A stretch of DNA of 64,000 nt from Strongyloides papillosus (Eukaryota > Nematoda > Chromadorea > Rhabditida > Strongyloididae). The notes below the pieces were generated by a model. It worked only from the letters and a program-made list of their open reading frames with translations. It ran no database searches and was not told where the DNA came from. This document shows positions 10,330-24,306 of this stretch, piece by piece. The position numbers and the translations under genes are program-made. Numbering within the stretch: the first letter of the stretch is position 1; each line of letters opens with the position of its first letter. The stretch is from the NCBI GenBank assembly GCA_005656395.1, contig SRSI01000014.1, forward strand, positions 434,001-498,000, given 5' to 3'.

Positions 10330-12018
10330 TCACATTAAATTTGTTGTAAAATTTATGAATTACCTTAAGAGAAATAAAATACTTTAAGATTCGTACAACT
10401 TACTAAAACGATTAGCGATTATCCATATTCCAAATAATGTGAAATTACCAGTTTGATTAGTTACAGCCACATTTGATTTTATTTTTTCTGTTAGGTTTTT
10501 ATTTTTTGTAAAGTTTTATTGTAACATTAGACGCTGACGTATCATTACAACTGACATTTTTTACAGCATAAAGATATTTTCAGCTACTATTTTTTTGCAC
10601 TACTAATTTTCACAGATTTATTAAAATGTAAATCTTATGCAAGGGAAATTTTATCAGAAATAATTATCAAAAAGATATTCGATTTGATTCTTATATATTT
10701 AAAAGGATATATAAAATATTTTAATTTTTTTATAGAAGAAATTAATAAAATAAAAAATTATATTGCGATTCTTGCAATATTTTAGCTTTATTTTAGAAAT
10801 AACTAGAAATTTTATTAAAATTGGTAATTGAAATTTTATTCATCATATAATATACTAATTCTATGATATAATAGAAAAACATAATTATTTCATAAATTAA
10901 ATATCTATATTACATTAAATATTATGATTTAATAACATTAAATAGATTAAGAAAACATGTTCAATGATGTGTTCATAAAAAGTACAAAATTAAATCACTA
11001 TTTATTAATATATAATGAATAACTCTTGAAATAAAAATCACATTTGTAAAATATGCTTTTATAATTATCATTCATTATTCATATTTAAACATTTTAAATA
11101 TATTTTTACCTTTATATAGTTTTATTTATAACTTAAAATACGTACACGCTAATAAAATACTACTATAATCTTAATTTTATTTAAGACAAGGAGGAAGATT
11201 TTTTAAGTGTAGTATTTATTCAACAAAAATTTAAACTAAATATAATATTTTTAAATCTTACTATTTAATAGTGATTATTATTCATAAGAATTTAATATTG
11301 TTAAATACTTTTTGTTAGTTTAAAAGTTGACTAATAAATCTTTTCAAAAAAGCAATTGAAATTAGTTGTATTTTTACTAATTTATAGTAAATCACGAAAC
11401 AAAAATTAAAATTATTTTATATTTCTTTTAAGTTATTGATAGGATAATTTTTTTTAAAAAACAAAAATACAATTTTAAATTGGATGATAAAAGTCATGTT
11501 CCAGTAATTCCAGTTTTTAATCATTATTTTAAAAATGCTAGAAATATTTATTATTACATGTTAAAAAAAATTATTGATGTTCCCTGAAATGTCACAAATT
11601 CTATGTAACAAATGCATCAATAATTGATATTTGATATCATTCGATTAACAATAAAAAAAAGCCATAAATGAATTATTGATCTTTATGTGAATAAATTTTA
11701 TTTATTGGTATCAAATTGTAATAAAAGATCTATTAGATAGACATAAAATATATTAATTCGGCATATAAAAAACTATTTAAACACATAAATAATTTATATT
11801 CATAATTTAATTCAGTTTGAGCTGTGAACAAGTTCCAGATCAAACATTCATTCGAAAATTATTCTTTAATTATCTGTATTTCTCAACATCTGGTTATATT
11901 TAGTGAGTGAGAATTTGGTGAAAAAATTGTGCATTCGGTATTAGAAAACAAACAATTGACTGAAAGATGTACTCCTGGTAGTGGATAGTTAATTTAGCAG
12001 TGTAAAAATCTGTTAGAC
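10330..12018. other. no gene seen; may hold the LTR of the following element
   Basis: AT-rich, without coding-like frames until about 12020. A less biased patch at 11820-11990 leads into the Gypsy coding region and may be LTR or leader, but no second copy lies downstream of 15894 to confirm this. Confidence 0.4.
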
Positions 12019-12218
12019 CAAAAAGACGAGGAAAATAGTGCCAATTCTGGTGAAGTTAAGGAAACGAATTCTTTGATCAAATTTAGTGAAGAGGAGAAGA
12101 AATCCTACGATTTGGAAGAAACTACAGGTGAAGATATCCAGCAAATTTCATCGACGTTGATAGAAATCACTGAGAAGTAAATAACATTACGGCAGTATTA
12201 CAGCAAACGAAAATTAGC

Positions 12219-12491
12219 ATGGGAAAGAACAAGTCATATTGGAATAACCTACCTATATTTGATTGTGATCAAACAACATCTATTGAATATTGGTTGGATG
12301 ATTTTATGGGTTGTCTCAAGTTAGATAGAACTGATGAAACTGATTATCACACTTTATTGAAGATGAAGTTATCACATGAAGTGAGAGAAGAACTCAGAAG
12401 TTATGATACTGAGGAGATTGATACATTTGCTAAGTTGTCATCAGTTCTCAAGAATAAATATGATGGTAAAGCCCAAAGAGATGATGCTTGA
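12219..12491 (+). pseudogene. gag N-terminal part
   Basis: A 90-codon fragment containing DFMGCLKLDRTDETDYHTLL and LSSVLKNKYDGKAQRDDA, typical of the capsid-like region of Gypsy Gag, where a helix-rich domain multimerises into the particle. It stops at TGA 12489-12491; the following DNA continues as gag in another frame. An upstream acidic stretch (about 12022-12180) belongs to the same gag in a different frame. Confidence 0.6.
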
Positions 12492-12565
12492 AAAGAATCG
12501 CGTAATTTTGAAATTGACTTCAGATCTGATCATACGTTGGAATCTTTGAAAAACTATGTCAATTA

Positions 12566-13426
12566 TTGAAACGTGGTTATCCTGACTTGTCTAAGAAAGA
12601 ATTGTTAGCTCAAACTATTGATACGATGATGATTAGATTGGAAAAGAAATTTAGATCACTGGCTGAACGTTTAAGAGAACAAAAACGAAATTTTGAGAAT
12701 ACTTCTGACTTGATTCACACGGTTCATGGGTTGTTAAAAGATAAAACAAAATATGGTTATCAAAGAGATGTTAAAGATAGAAATGATAGTGATGTAACTT
12801 GTTTTAACTGTAAGAAGAAAGGTCATAAGAAGAATCAATGTAAAATTTTGAGAAAGAAACCATCGTTTGGAGATAAAAGTGATGGTAAACTAATAGTTAG
12901 AAGAATTGACATTTGTACAGGTAAAGGAATTATTGTATCGGTAAGCATAAATCAGGTGAATGATTTATCCGCTTTTTTCGATCCAGGTAGTGGTGTGTGT
13001 TTAATGGCTATTGATAATGTAACTAAGTTTGGTGTTAAAAATATTATGTTATGTAAAGAACAGCTTAAAGTTGGTGACGATCAAGATTGGGATGTTATTG
13101 GTACTGGTAAAATTACGTTGACCTTAGGTAAAAAGGACTACACTGTTAAATGCCGTTTAATGAATAATATGAATTTTATACATCCTGCTGATATACTCTT
13201 AGGTGATGATTTCTTGAAGAAAACTAAAGGCTATGAGGTTGATTATGAAAAAAGTACTTTTAAGACAATAAGAGGTGAATGTGTTCAACTAATTAGAACT
13301 CAAATAGGTGAAGAGAAAGAGTTGAAAAATGCTATTAGAAGAATTGCCATTGTTGATGAAGAATCTGCTCACTTGGAAGCAAAATTTAAAGATGATCATG
13401 ATTATGTTTTTAGTAAAAACGAATAG
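12566..13426 (+). pseudogene. gag C-terminus (CCHC zinc knuckle) and aspartic protease
   Basis: A 286-codon open stretch. The nucleic-acid-binding zinc knuckle CFNCKKKGHKKNQC (C-x2-C-x4-H-x4-C) is near codons 79-92. The retropepsin motif, here FFDPGSG in place of the usual DSG/DTG, is near codon 138, followed by the ILLGDDFL flap-distal block. The Ser/Thr-to-Pro change next to the catalytic Asp would probably impair proteolysis. The stretch ends at a TAG (13424) before the reverse transcriptase. Confidence 0.7.
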
Positions 13427-13502
13427 GATATAGAGAAATGCACTGTTAAAGCTAAAGAAATGTGTTTAGTTGAAAATAAATCATTTCCAAAGGTTGTAGG
13501 CT

Positions 13503-14149
13503 ATGTCAATATTCCTCAAAAACAATCTATCATTAATGAATTTGGAAAAACGGTTAATAAGAGATAAAATTATTGTTATGGACAGTGAAGTTTCTTTTAT
13601 TTCTAATCATGTTCTGGCTAAGAAAGGCGTTGATAAGTGGAGATGTTGTGTTGATACTAGAACTTTAAATAAATTACTTATTTCACAACAAGTTGCTTTA
13701 CTTACCTTCAATGAAATATACTTTAAAATTGGAAAAGCACGATACTATTTTACTCTTGATTGTACATAGGGATTTCTCCAGATAAAATTATTGCTTCAAA
13801 CATCGAAATTGTTCGGAGTCTTCACTCAGGTGTAGGAAGATATACGAGATTAATTTATGGTAGTAAAAACTCAACTATTGCTTTTGTTAATGTTATGCAA
13901 GAAGTATTAAGTAAATTTATGTTTAGTGAAGAGAAAGATTCTGGTGTTATATTGTATGTAGACGATATATTTGGGTATGCGTATTTCATTAAAGATCTTG
14001 GCGAATTAACTGTTAAAGTAGTGAAAAAGTTACATACTAGTGAACCAAAATTGAATAAAGAAAAATCGAGATTATTTGCGACAAATATTGACTTTTTATC
14101 ATTTGAATTTGGAGAAAAAGAAATAAGACCTTCTAGTAAATATATTTAA
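13503..14149 (+). pseudogene. reverse transcriptase, frameshifted
   Basis: Two overlapping frames (13503-13769 and 13760-14149) make up a Gypsy reverse transcriptase. CCVDTRTLNKLL corresponds to the R-x-C-x-D-Y-R-x-L-N block, YFTLDCT to the first catalytic Asp block, and ILYVDDIF to the YVDD active site. A frameshift near 13765 separates the first and second catalytic Asp blocks. The thumb and connection that follow (14150-14547) are full of stops. Confidence 0.7.
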
Positions 14150-14547
14150 AAAGATTATGAATTATAAAGTTCCAACAAATACTGCACAAGTTAGACGTTG
14201 TTTGGGCATGTTACAGTATTTTAAAAATCATATATAAAATACTTAAATCACATTAATTCTTTTGTATGACCTTTTAAAAAATTAAAAAAATAAGATATTT
14301 AACTTTTCTGAGAAATGTGTTCAAGCTTTCAATAAAGTAAATGAACAATAATCTCGTAGACCTGTTATTGCTCTACCAATATTTGGATTACCTTTTGATT
14401 TAATGGTTGATAATTGTAAAGATGCACTAGGTCAATTTTGTTTCAAATGCAAGAAGAAGAAAAAAAGTCATTGGGTACTTTTCAAAGCGCTTTAAAGAGT
14501 GGAAAAAGAAGCCATGTGCTTTAAAAATTCCATTAAGAAGAATTACA

Positions 14548-15894
14548 ATGGCATTAAATCATTATATGGATCTATTGACTGGCTCACGTTTGACAATTTT
14601 ATGTGATCACAAACCTATGTCTTCGTTTGTGAAAAATTCTAAATGTGCAAGAGTAATGGATATGCTTGAAACAATTAATTCATTTGACATTGATATTAAG
14701 TACAAAAATGCTGCCTCCATGAAACCTGCTGATTCTTTAAGTCGTCAATATGTACGTCGTATAGTTTTAACTGAAAATGATAAACTCATAACATCTCGCT
14801 CTGACAATGGCACGTTAATGAAGATATTTAAAAGTTTTCACAATAATATTGGTTATCTTGATTACAGTAGAACGATCAGCTTGTTAAAATTACGTATTAA
14901 CTATGATGGTATTGCCACTAATTACATAAATTACTTAAAATCATATGAGAAATGTATGGCAGTTAATAATAAATTATATAAGAATAAAGTTGATATGAAA
15001 ATTGTTACAATTAAATTGCCATCAGAAATAGTCTGTAGTGATGTTCTAAGAGCATTAAATGGGGCAATGAATGAGCATAAATACCTGTTATATTTTACGG
15101 ATACTCTGTCACGTTTTGTTTGTTTATCACCCTTAAAAACTATAACAGATGAAGAAATTTGGAATAAAATGCTAGACAATTTTATTTATGTTCGTGGTAT
15201 TCCGTATACATTATTAACGGATGGTGTTACATATTACACTAATCGATATTTTATTGACGCTGCTGCAAATCTTGGGATTTCAATAAGAGTAAGAAATATT
15301 TATTACCATCTCAACAATTGCATAGCTGAGAGACAATTTAGAAGTATTAAAAAAATTTTGTGGAAAAAAATGGCTCTATTTACTTGTCAAAATGCTTGGG
15401 ATGATTTTGTACCGGCTATTCAATTTGCTTTAAATAATATAATTTACAAATCTATAAAGGCTACTTCTCATCAAGTATTTTATGGGTGGAAAAGTTTAAT
15501 GCCTGATGAAGATTTATCAAATAAGTCTGCTGAATACATTGTGGATTATATTAAAGATCCAATAAGTCGTAAAACAGTGTTTGATTTTGTGGCTAAAATC
15601 ACCAAACAACAACAAGGAGAGAAACGTTCTCATGGAAAGTAGAAAGCTGAATCTATTCCAGTAAGAAATTTGCCGAAATTGAAAGTTGATGCTGATGTGT
15701 GGATCAAGCTACCTTCTAAGAATAAACTGGATACTAAATATATTGGTAGATATAAAATCATAAAAAGATTAGATAATAATTGCTTGGTTAATACTAAATC
15801 AAAAGGTAAACCTAAAAGATTATGTATTACACATTTAAAGTTAGACAACAAAAGAAAAATACAACAAATAATGATTAAAATGGTATGGATATAG
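14548..15894 (+). pseudogene. RNase H end and integrase
   Basis: The frame starts in the late RNase H (LTILCDHKPMSSFV and ADSLSRQY, which carry the D-H-K and A-D-x-L-S-R blocks) and runs into integrase. The zinc-binding HHCC part is poor (only HNNIGYL and KCMAVNN recognisable). The core keeps VCSDVL, LLTDGVTYY and CIAERQFRSIKK, that is the D, D and E residues. An in-frame TAG at 15640-15642 precedes the C-terminal DNA-binding part (DVWIKLPSKNKLDTKYIGRY, to 15894). It would insert cDNA in a live element; here it is dead. Confidence 0.7.
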
Positions 15895-15973
15895 TGATAA
15901 CTTTAAGTTCTATTTTAAGAAAGAAGGAATAAGAATTTTGATAATTCTTGTAATAATTGAATATAAGGTACTA

Positions 15974-16446
15974 CACTGAGAAAAATTTTGCGGATAGAAA
16001 CCGCAAGCATTTGCGGTTTATAATCAGAAATGGTAAACCGCAAAATTATTATAAACGCAGTAAAATTATGTTTTCTTCTACCACGACATTTACAACTGTT
16101 GATACTTCTTCAGTAAAAGATACCACATTTTATATGATGTATGGTTTTTGATTAAATGTAGGAAGAAACAAATAGTTATTATAATAAAAAAACATTATTC
16201 AAATGTTTATTAAACATGTTTTACCTTTTTTTTTAAATTTTAAAAAATTTAAAATTTCTTTAATTGATAAATAATAACTTCAACGGTAATATGAATATTT
16301 ATTTTACTAATAAAATTAAATACATTTCATTTATAAACAAAATATCTGCAAAAATATAAATTTAACTAGGTCAAATTTTCTATCAACCGCAAAAAGCCGC
16401 AAACTTTTGCAACCGCAAAGAGCCGCACAAAAAATTTTCCTCAGTG
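15974..16446. mobile_element. MITE with CACTGAG ends
   Basis: A 473-bp element flanked by TA (15972-15973 and 16447-16448). Terminal inverted repeats are CACTGAGAAAAATTTTGCGG and the complement of CCGCACAAAAAATTTTCCTC plus AGTG. Inside lie further AACCGCAAA/TTTGCGG inverted motifs near both ends. There is no transposase. The 64-codon ORF across its left end is incidental. Confidence 0.75.
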
Positions 16447-16448
16447 TA

Positions 16449-19400
16449 TAAATGAGTATAAATATGTTGAATTAAATAATAATTATCATTGTGTTATTTT
16501 TATATCATTTTACATTGTCTTATGTTATTAGACTAATCTTATTTCTTTATAGAGCCGGTCACCAATAGTAAAATTTTAATTCCAATGAAAAATAATTTAT
16601 ATGTCCATAACTATGAAAATTTATTAAAGCTAACACATTAAAAAAATATGCACTTTCTTTTATAAAGTTTTAAAGATTTGGAAGATTAAAAATATACGAA
16701 ATTAACGTTGTAGAATGATCAATAATGTAAATATTAAAATGTGTATAGCCATGGTAAAATATTTGATATTGATCTCTACTTTCAAATTTCATACTAAAAA
16801 TATTGCAATTTTTCGTATATTTTGTTGAATTGACTATCTTGAATACAATTTTGACAAATAGTGATTCCACAAGCCACCGCAAATTACTTGGAAACCAAAT
16901 TAAAAAACCAGAATTTGTTCAAATTTTGTACAGTATAAGTAATGCAAGCATGAAAATTTTTTATCAAATACAGAATAAAATCATATAATGTTTCAGTTAA
17001 AAAATAGTAAAAAAAGGTAGATACTTCTATTCTAAACTTTAATAATAACAAAAGAAATGCAAAAAATTGCAGGATAATGATTTCAACCTAATGAGAAAAA
17101 CAGCAAAAATTTCAAAAATTCATGAAGAACATAAGTGTTTGAATTTTATTCATAATGAATATTATTGAAATATTCATAGCCTTTTAAATTCAATATAATT
17201 ACAGATTTAAAAGACTTTTTAAATTAGATGTAAAACTCGCAATGTTCTTGATTCGAGTGGCGAATGGAGAAATTAACAAACAAATAATTCTTCATATTTA
17301 CAAAACGAGGAAAAAATTTAAATACAGTAGAAGCCAACGAAGTAATTAAAATAACTTGAAGAAGTATAACTTTTTTCAAGGTCAAGACGTTTAAATGATC
17401 TTATAACTTTTTTAAAGCTTAATATTTATTTAAAAAGTATTTTAAGAAAAGTAAAAAAGATTGATTTATGATCTAGTTAAAAGCGTTTATATGGTCTCTA
17501 TTTTTTTCTGATAATTTTAAAATTTGCTAATTATTTAAAATTATGTAATTTTTCCAAACACAACAACTTTTTAAAATATTATACTTATCTAGTAGTTCAA
17601 ATTCCTTTATACAACATATTTCAATATTCTTTGTTAGATATCTATTGTAAGTAAAGTTATGAATACTTTAAAATGAAAGTTATTATCAATTATCAAGCTA
17701 TTAAATTTAAGTATTTAAAAATATTCATATTTGTGATAATAAAGAGTAGCAAATAATTATAATAATACTATTAATTTGAGATTGTAGTTGTAAATTTGCT
17801 CTCAGTTTTTTATAAAATAATTTTAAAAAAAAGTTATATTTAATATAAAAAATAAGTAACATTTAATGTTTCATAACTTTATTTAAAAATAATATTTAAT
17901 AACTGATTTTAAAATATATTATAGAAAATAGTTTGAGCTATCAGATGAGCATAATATTATTTAAACATATTATGTTTAGAAGAAGTTTATACCCTTTAGA
18001 TTGCTTATTATAATATGGTTGATGCTTGTAGATAATTTAATTTATGATCACATTCTATGGGATGTCTCGAAAGATACGTGATATTATTGAGCATCGAAAA
18101 TTTTATTATGCCATATAAAATTTTATAATATAATATTATATTAATCTGATAAGCTTACTTGTTTTCCACAATATACTTCACGATTGTTTTTTTAATCTTA
18201 AGTTCAAAGAAAGTTTAAAGTTTTATGTGACGGCTATTTTTTCTATACTTTCTTTTTAAAAAAACAAACATATCTTTTTGTATATGATATTTTTTTATAA
18301 TATTAATATCAGTCGACAGTCCAGTTCCTTATAAAGTATGGAAAGAAACATTGTTAAATGTCTATTATAAATAAAGCTATAGATTTTTTGTAGTAAGCAT
18401 TTTTCCTTTAATATATTAACAATTATAAGTCTAGAACTTTAAACTTTAATATAATCTTGATAATACATACTAATAAATATTTAAACTTATAAAATATCAA
18501 TTAATAATATTATTTAACTATTTGCTTTTCATTTTTTAGTAAAATATTAAAAAATTTAAAAATTTATATTAAATCTTTTTTATTATTTAACAAAGAAACA
18601 TAATGTTTTATAACTTTAATATTATTGACTTTTAACAATGAATCTTTACATATTTTAAAGAAAAAAGTTGGGATATCAAATAACTATTATATTGTAGAAA
18701 GATAGCAAAGATTATAAAAGTTACAATGGTTTTTGTGCAGACAAGTTTTTATTTTTTTTACAAGGTAAGAAAAAATTGATACTCATATAAATTTTTACAG
18801 CTTTATTTAAACCGCTAAACAAACTTAAGATTTAAAAACCATTTTAGAGTATATTGTAGAAAACAAATGAGACTGTCAAATGAATTTAATATCCTAAAAT
18901 TTTAAAAGTTTAAATAAAGCTATTGACACTCAATTGAATTGTCTATTTTTTTAAACACCCTGAATGTTGTAACATTAAATTTTTTAAATACATTAGTTTT
19001 TTCTATAATTTGATTTGTTTTTTATTTAAAACCTATTAATGTCTGACAAGCCAGTATAAAGTTTCATTTTAAATTACTAAAGTAGTGACTTATTAAAGCT
19101 TTATTCATTATCTAATTAAATTCATAAGAATTAAAATTAAGATCAGAAAATTGCATAACTTTTAGAGATTTTTGAAATCAGAAATTATTCATAACTATAA
19201 TAGTTCAATTTGCCTAATTTGTTTTTAATTACTACTTCTTTTATATGTTTGTCATTAATTATTGTAGTAACACATTATGTAAACATCATATTAAGTTAAA
19301 CTCAGTTTACGTAATAAAATATTAATCATTTTTATAAAGACAAAATCTATATCGTGTCAACTCAGAGGCGGTATTAGACATAATGCCAGATTATCAAAAA

Positions 19401-20335
19401 ATTAAACAATGAATCAAAAGATAAAAACTAACCATTTTATTTACCATTTAATTCACATTAATGCATTGAATATTTCATTTTTATTTCTATTTAACTTTTA
19501 TAAACGTTATATTTTTAATACCATTGTGTTATTTTAATAGTTTTTTAAGGATTTACTATCTATTCAGGATTACAATGGTAAATTAGTAGTTTTTATTTTA
19601 TTGTTTTAAGTTATTATTCTTTAAATAAATTATATCTATTTTTTATTACTACAAATTAAAATTTTCTATTAAAAACTGTTGTTATAAATGCATTTGTGTA
19701 ATCATGAAAAATTAGCAAACTTGTGTCATTTTCATGATCAAATACGTTTTCTTAATCATAAAGTATAAATAAATATTATATTAATTATATAAAAAATTAT
19801 ATACACTTTTAGAAAGTGTATTGCCACTTTAACAAAGGTTTATATACATTATTAATTTAGTATTACTCTTATAATAAAAAGTATCCTAATCTTCTTATAG
19901 AGCAATTTCAGTAAAACTCATAGTTATAGAAAAAATTCTAAAAGTGAAAATGAATTATAAGTTAGAATTTTTATAATGTTAATTTATTGCTAGTAATTTC
20001 TTTGTAATGTATTATAGTGAGTTTTTAAATTGAATTAATTGTTTTTTACAAAAGCTTTATATCATTTATCAATAGTATTTTATTTTGAATGGTTATTTTA
20101 AAATTAATGCACAACGTTTTAAAATTAAAGAATGGTTTTTAAGTTGTTGTTTTTTTTCATCTTAATGGTAAGATATGTTATGTTTATATTTACTTTTATT
20201 TAATTGTTTTTAAAGGTGTTACCAAGTATCAAATAGTATTACGAGTCATGACTTACCTTCATAATAAGTTTTTTTTATAAATTATAAAAATGTTATCGAA
20301 AAAAATTTAAACTAACTAATTTAAATTATTAGAAC
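16449..20335. other. gene-poor AT-rich block with diverged repeats
   Basis: No coding region is supported. Loosely similar phrases recur, such as ATATTATAGAAAATAGTTTG (near 17915) and ATATTGTAGAAAACAAATGA (near 18852), together with many TTTATAACTTT motifs, suggesting old decayed MITEs of the M1 kind. GC-bearing islands are absent. Confidence 0.4.
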
Positions 20336-20742
20336 TACAGGGTGAGCCAAAGATCACATCACAGTTGAAAGAAAAAAACATTTTTTAACTTTTTTAGACG
20401 ATATATTTCTATGGTATTACACGCATTTTGTAGAGGATGTGCTAAAGAATAATATTTAACAAGATAGTTCTCAAGAAGGAACTTAAAAAAAAGTTACATG
20501 ATTTATTAATATTTGACAAAAAAAATTTCTTTAATTTTTTTTAAATTTAAACTTATTTTAAAGTTTAGAATGCATAAATACATATCGTAAAAGAACAATA
20601 TTTTATACAATTATGTGTGAAAAATGATATCTTTTAGGTAATCATCACCTGACTCTTTGCACAAAAGTTGCTCTTTCTAAACCATTATTTAATAATCTTT
20701 TTAAAATGATTTCATCTGATTTTTTAAAATTGTTTACTATAT

Positions 20743-20877
20743 TGCTAGATACACTTAATATTACAATAAAGTTTATTACACTAGCGATATAGAAAAGAAA
20801 ATAATAATATAAAAAACTATACTTAAAATTGGGATCGGACGCTCTTCCAAACCAGAGAGTTTGTTCAAAATCTAGCA
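20743..20877 (-). repeat. 3' LTR of the dual-RNase-H element
   Basis: About 135 bp, reading on the minus strand from TGCTAGATTTTG to GTGTATCTAGCA, with perfect 8-bp inverted termini. The pol stop codon TAG lies inside its first bases. The last 35 bp recur at 24868-24904. Confidence 0.65.
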
Positions 20878-23800
20878 TCCCCCTTGATTTGCTAATCCAT
20901 CAATTAAATCATTAAGTAAAAAATTCGTATGGCTTTTGACTTTGATAACATGTAATTGTAATTGATGCTCATTGATAAGGTTATAAGTCTCCTTCCAAGT
21001 TTCAATATGTTTCGCTGGAGATCCATCATATTTTTTGAATTCTCTTTCTTTCCAGCTAAATATTTCAGCTACCTTAGAGGCTGCATTACTTGAATCAATG
21101 ATCAAAGCTCTTTCATGCTCCATTAACTTATTTTTGACTATCAACCTTATAGCATTTTTAACAGCTAAGACTTCAAGTAATTGGGCTTTTGTAACTGGAT
21201 CACATGTAGTTCTAAGTTCATTTTTTTTTTCAATTGTTTTAAGTTTCCCATCTATTTCAAAAAGAATAGTAGCTGAAGCTTTATCTTTTTTACAACCTCC
21301 ATCTGACGCTACGGCAAACTTAAAATTAAATATTTCTTGGTATATTTGATCGTTAGAATCTAATTTCAAAAAGGGAAATGATTTCCTTTCTACCTTCATT
21401 TCATCTGAAATTTCTTCTATCTCAGATCCACTTGATATCGTGTTTTCATTTTCACTCGTGACTTCCCCCTTCGAAATTTGCTCCTTGACTTCTCAAATAG
21501 GCAAAGCTTTTGATATATTATCAATTTCCAATAATAACACATTAACAGCATCTTTATTTCGAAGAAAGTAACCACCCTCATATTCAATAACATAAAAATT
21601 TCCCACTTTTTGAGTTATCTTGCCTGGCAAGTATACATCATTTAAATATTTCTTTTTGAAGTAACACTGACCAACACACTGAATTTGAATGACAAAATAT
21701 TTTTTTGACAAGGAAACACGAGATAATTTTGATGAAACAAGACCCTGTTTCATTCTATCTAAAGCATTATGCCCATTTATTCCAATTATTAAATTTGCTC
21801 TTTTGACACTTTCTTCTAAAGATAAATGTACTCGTAGACCTTGCTTGATAGTTTGAATGGCGTTCTCCACTTGACCATTACTGGTGGAGCGATATTCAAT
21901 TGAAGTTAAATGTATAACACTTTTAGACGACAAAAAATCGTTTAACTCCTTTGAAATCAGCGGTCTATGATTATCTGACAACAACATATCTGGTAGTCTA
22001 TAAGATTCAATATAATCTGAAATCACCTTAATGATATGTCTAGAAGAATAGTCTTTTAACGGACGTGCAAACATAATATTGAAATAATGTTCTACAATTG
22101 TGCAAAAATGTAAGTGACCAAATTGAGCATTATCAATTGAAATACGTTCATTGAAATACTGGGTATCTGGTAAACTTCCAATACAAGAATTCATATTACG
22201 TTTAGCTTGACAACATATAGAACAATTATTTATAAATTCTACTATTAAACGAGAATAGTTAAGTAATGCATATTTACTGGCTAATGCCCGCGTCATATGA
22301 ATACGTGAAAAATGATAACCGTGCAAAAATGATAACAATTGTTCAGCTAACACTCCAGGAACAAATATTCTAGAATTGACATATAATATACCATCTATTA
22401 TTTTTAATTCCTTGTTATACAACTGTACTGGAAGGCCGGTAAACTTTTCCTCTCTCACCCTTGTAACTACATCATCAGAAATTGACGCAGTACGAATCGT
22501 ATCTAACGAAAACTCATTCTTTTCATCACGAATTAGAGATTCTTCCACCAAGAACGGAACATCACACACCATGTCATTATCCGACTTGTGGTTTCTATCT
22601 GTAATAAATTGAACTTGAAACGGAATAAGCCTCATCATTAACCGAGTAAACGTGGATGACTTGTAATTATAATTATCCATATAAGAAGAAAAAAATTTCA
22701 CCATTTGTGTAGTAGGCACCACTACCTTAACTTGTCTGTGAGACATTACAGTTTTAAACAATTCTAACATTTCCACTGTTATCAATAGTAATTTGTTTTC
22801 CCAAGGATAATGACATTCAGAGTTCTGTAAAACCCTAGAAGATGAATAAAACAGTTGATTCTCACAAAAAATTAAAGCGGAAATCGTTTCTTCATCAGCC
22901 TAAGGAATTATTACCATCTGCTTTGTCTCATCGGAAATAGTATGCAACACATGCAAATTCTGAAATTGGTTGATCATACACAACCATGCAGCTTCTCTTC
23001 TATCATCCCAATAAAACTCTTCATTAGATTTAACATATAACGGGCGCATCGTTTTAGAGAAATCACTAAACATCTGCTTCAGATAAGTCATACGTTCTAT
23101 GAAAGATAAGAGTTGAGAATTAGAAGTAGATCGCTGATATAACATTTTTTTATATTTTTCTTTGGCAGTAATAGAACCATCACAACGAATAATATATCCT
23201 AAGAAATCAATTTCAGGTGCTAAAATTTGTTCTTTAGATTCATTAACGGGTAAATTCCATTGTGCCATTATTTCTTTACACTTTGATAAAAAATAATTAT
23301 GTTCTTCCAAGGATTCACCATAAATGAAAAGATCATCTAAATAACGAATTACTTGGAGATCCTGAAACAAATATGATAATTCTTGTTCAAACAAAATTGG
23401 AATACTAGAAATTCCAAAAACACCCCTAAGAGGCTTATAAAACCCAAACTGAGTAGTAATAACAGAATGATCCAGTATATGAGGAGGGAGAAGACATTGT
23501 TTGAATGCATTAGAGATATCCAATTTCGACAAGTAGCGCAACTTACCCTTAGGTATTGACAATACCGATTGAATATTAGCCAATTCCACAGAAGGTGGCT
23601 TCACAACAGACTTATTCAGATACGTGTAATCCCCACAAATTCGGACAGAATTTTCTTTCGGTACAATGACAACAGGATGAGCTGACTTCACTTCACTTCT
23701 AGACACCTTAACATAACATCCCATATCAACTTCTTCCTGAAGTCGACGTTTAGTTAATTCAGCTAGTTCAGGATTTTTAATTTTTCTATATGGAATTATC

Positions 23801-24252
23801 TTAGGAACATAAGTACTGAGAAGCTCTACATTTAACATAATGCGATTCGTATTCTCCACAGGAGTGATACTTCCACCATCCGATGTATTGTCACAAGAAG
23901 GTATTTTCTCGACCACCGGTATGTTCTTTTTTGAAGCTTTATCTTCAACCTTATGAATACTTGGAATCAATCCCATAGATTGGAGCGAAGAAAAACCAAC
24001 AATCGTATCAGGAACTTCCCAAATATAAAACTTTGCCGATTTCTCCTCGTACTCTCCCACTTTAATGTCTAAAACCACTGAACCATAACACCGAACTGAC
24101 TCGCCCAAAAGTTGTAAAATTTCTACTTTATCATCCTCATCGAACGAAATCTGCCACTCTTTAACTAAATCAATGGGTATGTAATTCAAACCTGCTCCAC
24201 TATCCAAACATGATACTACAGACCATTTATTATTAAACCAAACCTGTTCACT
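20872..24252 (-). pseudogene. pol: protease, RT, vestigial RNase H, integrase, extra RNase H
   Basis: One reading frame of about 1,120 codons, interrupted only by TAG (22900-22902) and TGA (21493-21495). In order: retropepsin LDSGAGLNYI; RT with RICGDYTYLN, LSKLDISNAF and IRYLDDLFIYG (near 23340); an RNase-H-like region that has lost most catalytic residues; integrase with H-x-H and CSICCQAK zinc residues and core residues in RISIDNAQFG, LLSDNHRP and GQVENAIQ; then a separate RNase H domain. In the last ORF (start 21399) ASDGG, LLEVLA, IIDSSNA and NDLIDGLA supply D33, E76, D102 and D167, so all catalytic positions look intact. Dual RNase H with decay of the original one is known in some LTR elements; here it is seen directly. 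Confidence 0.75.
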
Positions 24253-24306
24253 CTATTTAGGTACTGAGGAAACCAATAACCCAGGTTTGTCCTCCAATTT
24301 AATTTT

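Larger units (their letters stand above)
12019..15894 (+). mobile_element. Ty3/Gypsy LTR retrotransposon, decayed copy
   Basis: Domain order gag (with CCHC knuckle), protease, reverse transcriptase, RNase H, integrase marks a Ty3/Gypsy element. Coding-like sequence starts near 12022 (GEVKETNSLIKFSEEEKK) and ends at 15894. It is broken by stops at 12178, 12489, 13424 and 15640 and by several frameshifts, so this copy cannot make its proteins. No LTR pair was found. A MITE starts 80 bp downstream. Confidence 0.8.

Noticed and set aside
16449..20335. Possible hidden genes in the long gap
   Set aside because: No frame shows coding-like composition, splice pairs or known motifs.
20645..20878. 77-codon minus ORF
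   Set aside because: It is the translated 3' LTR plus flank; its similarity to the start of the ORF at 24958 reflects the shared LTR end.
21035..22612. Plus-strand ORFs at 21035 and 22376
   Set aside because: Antisense shadows of the Gypsy pol frame.
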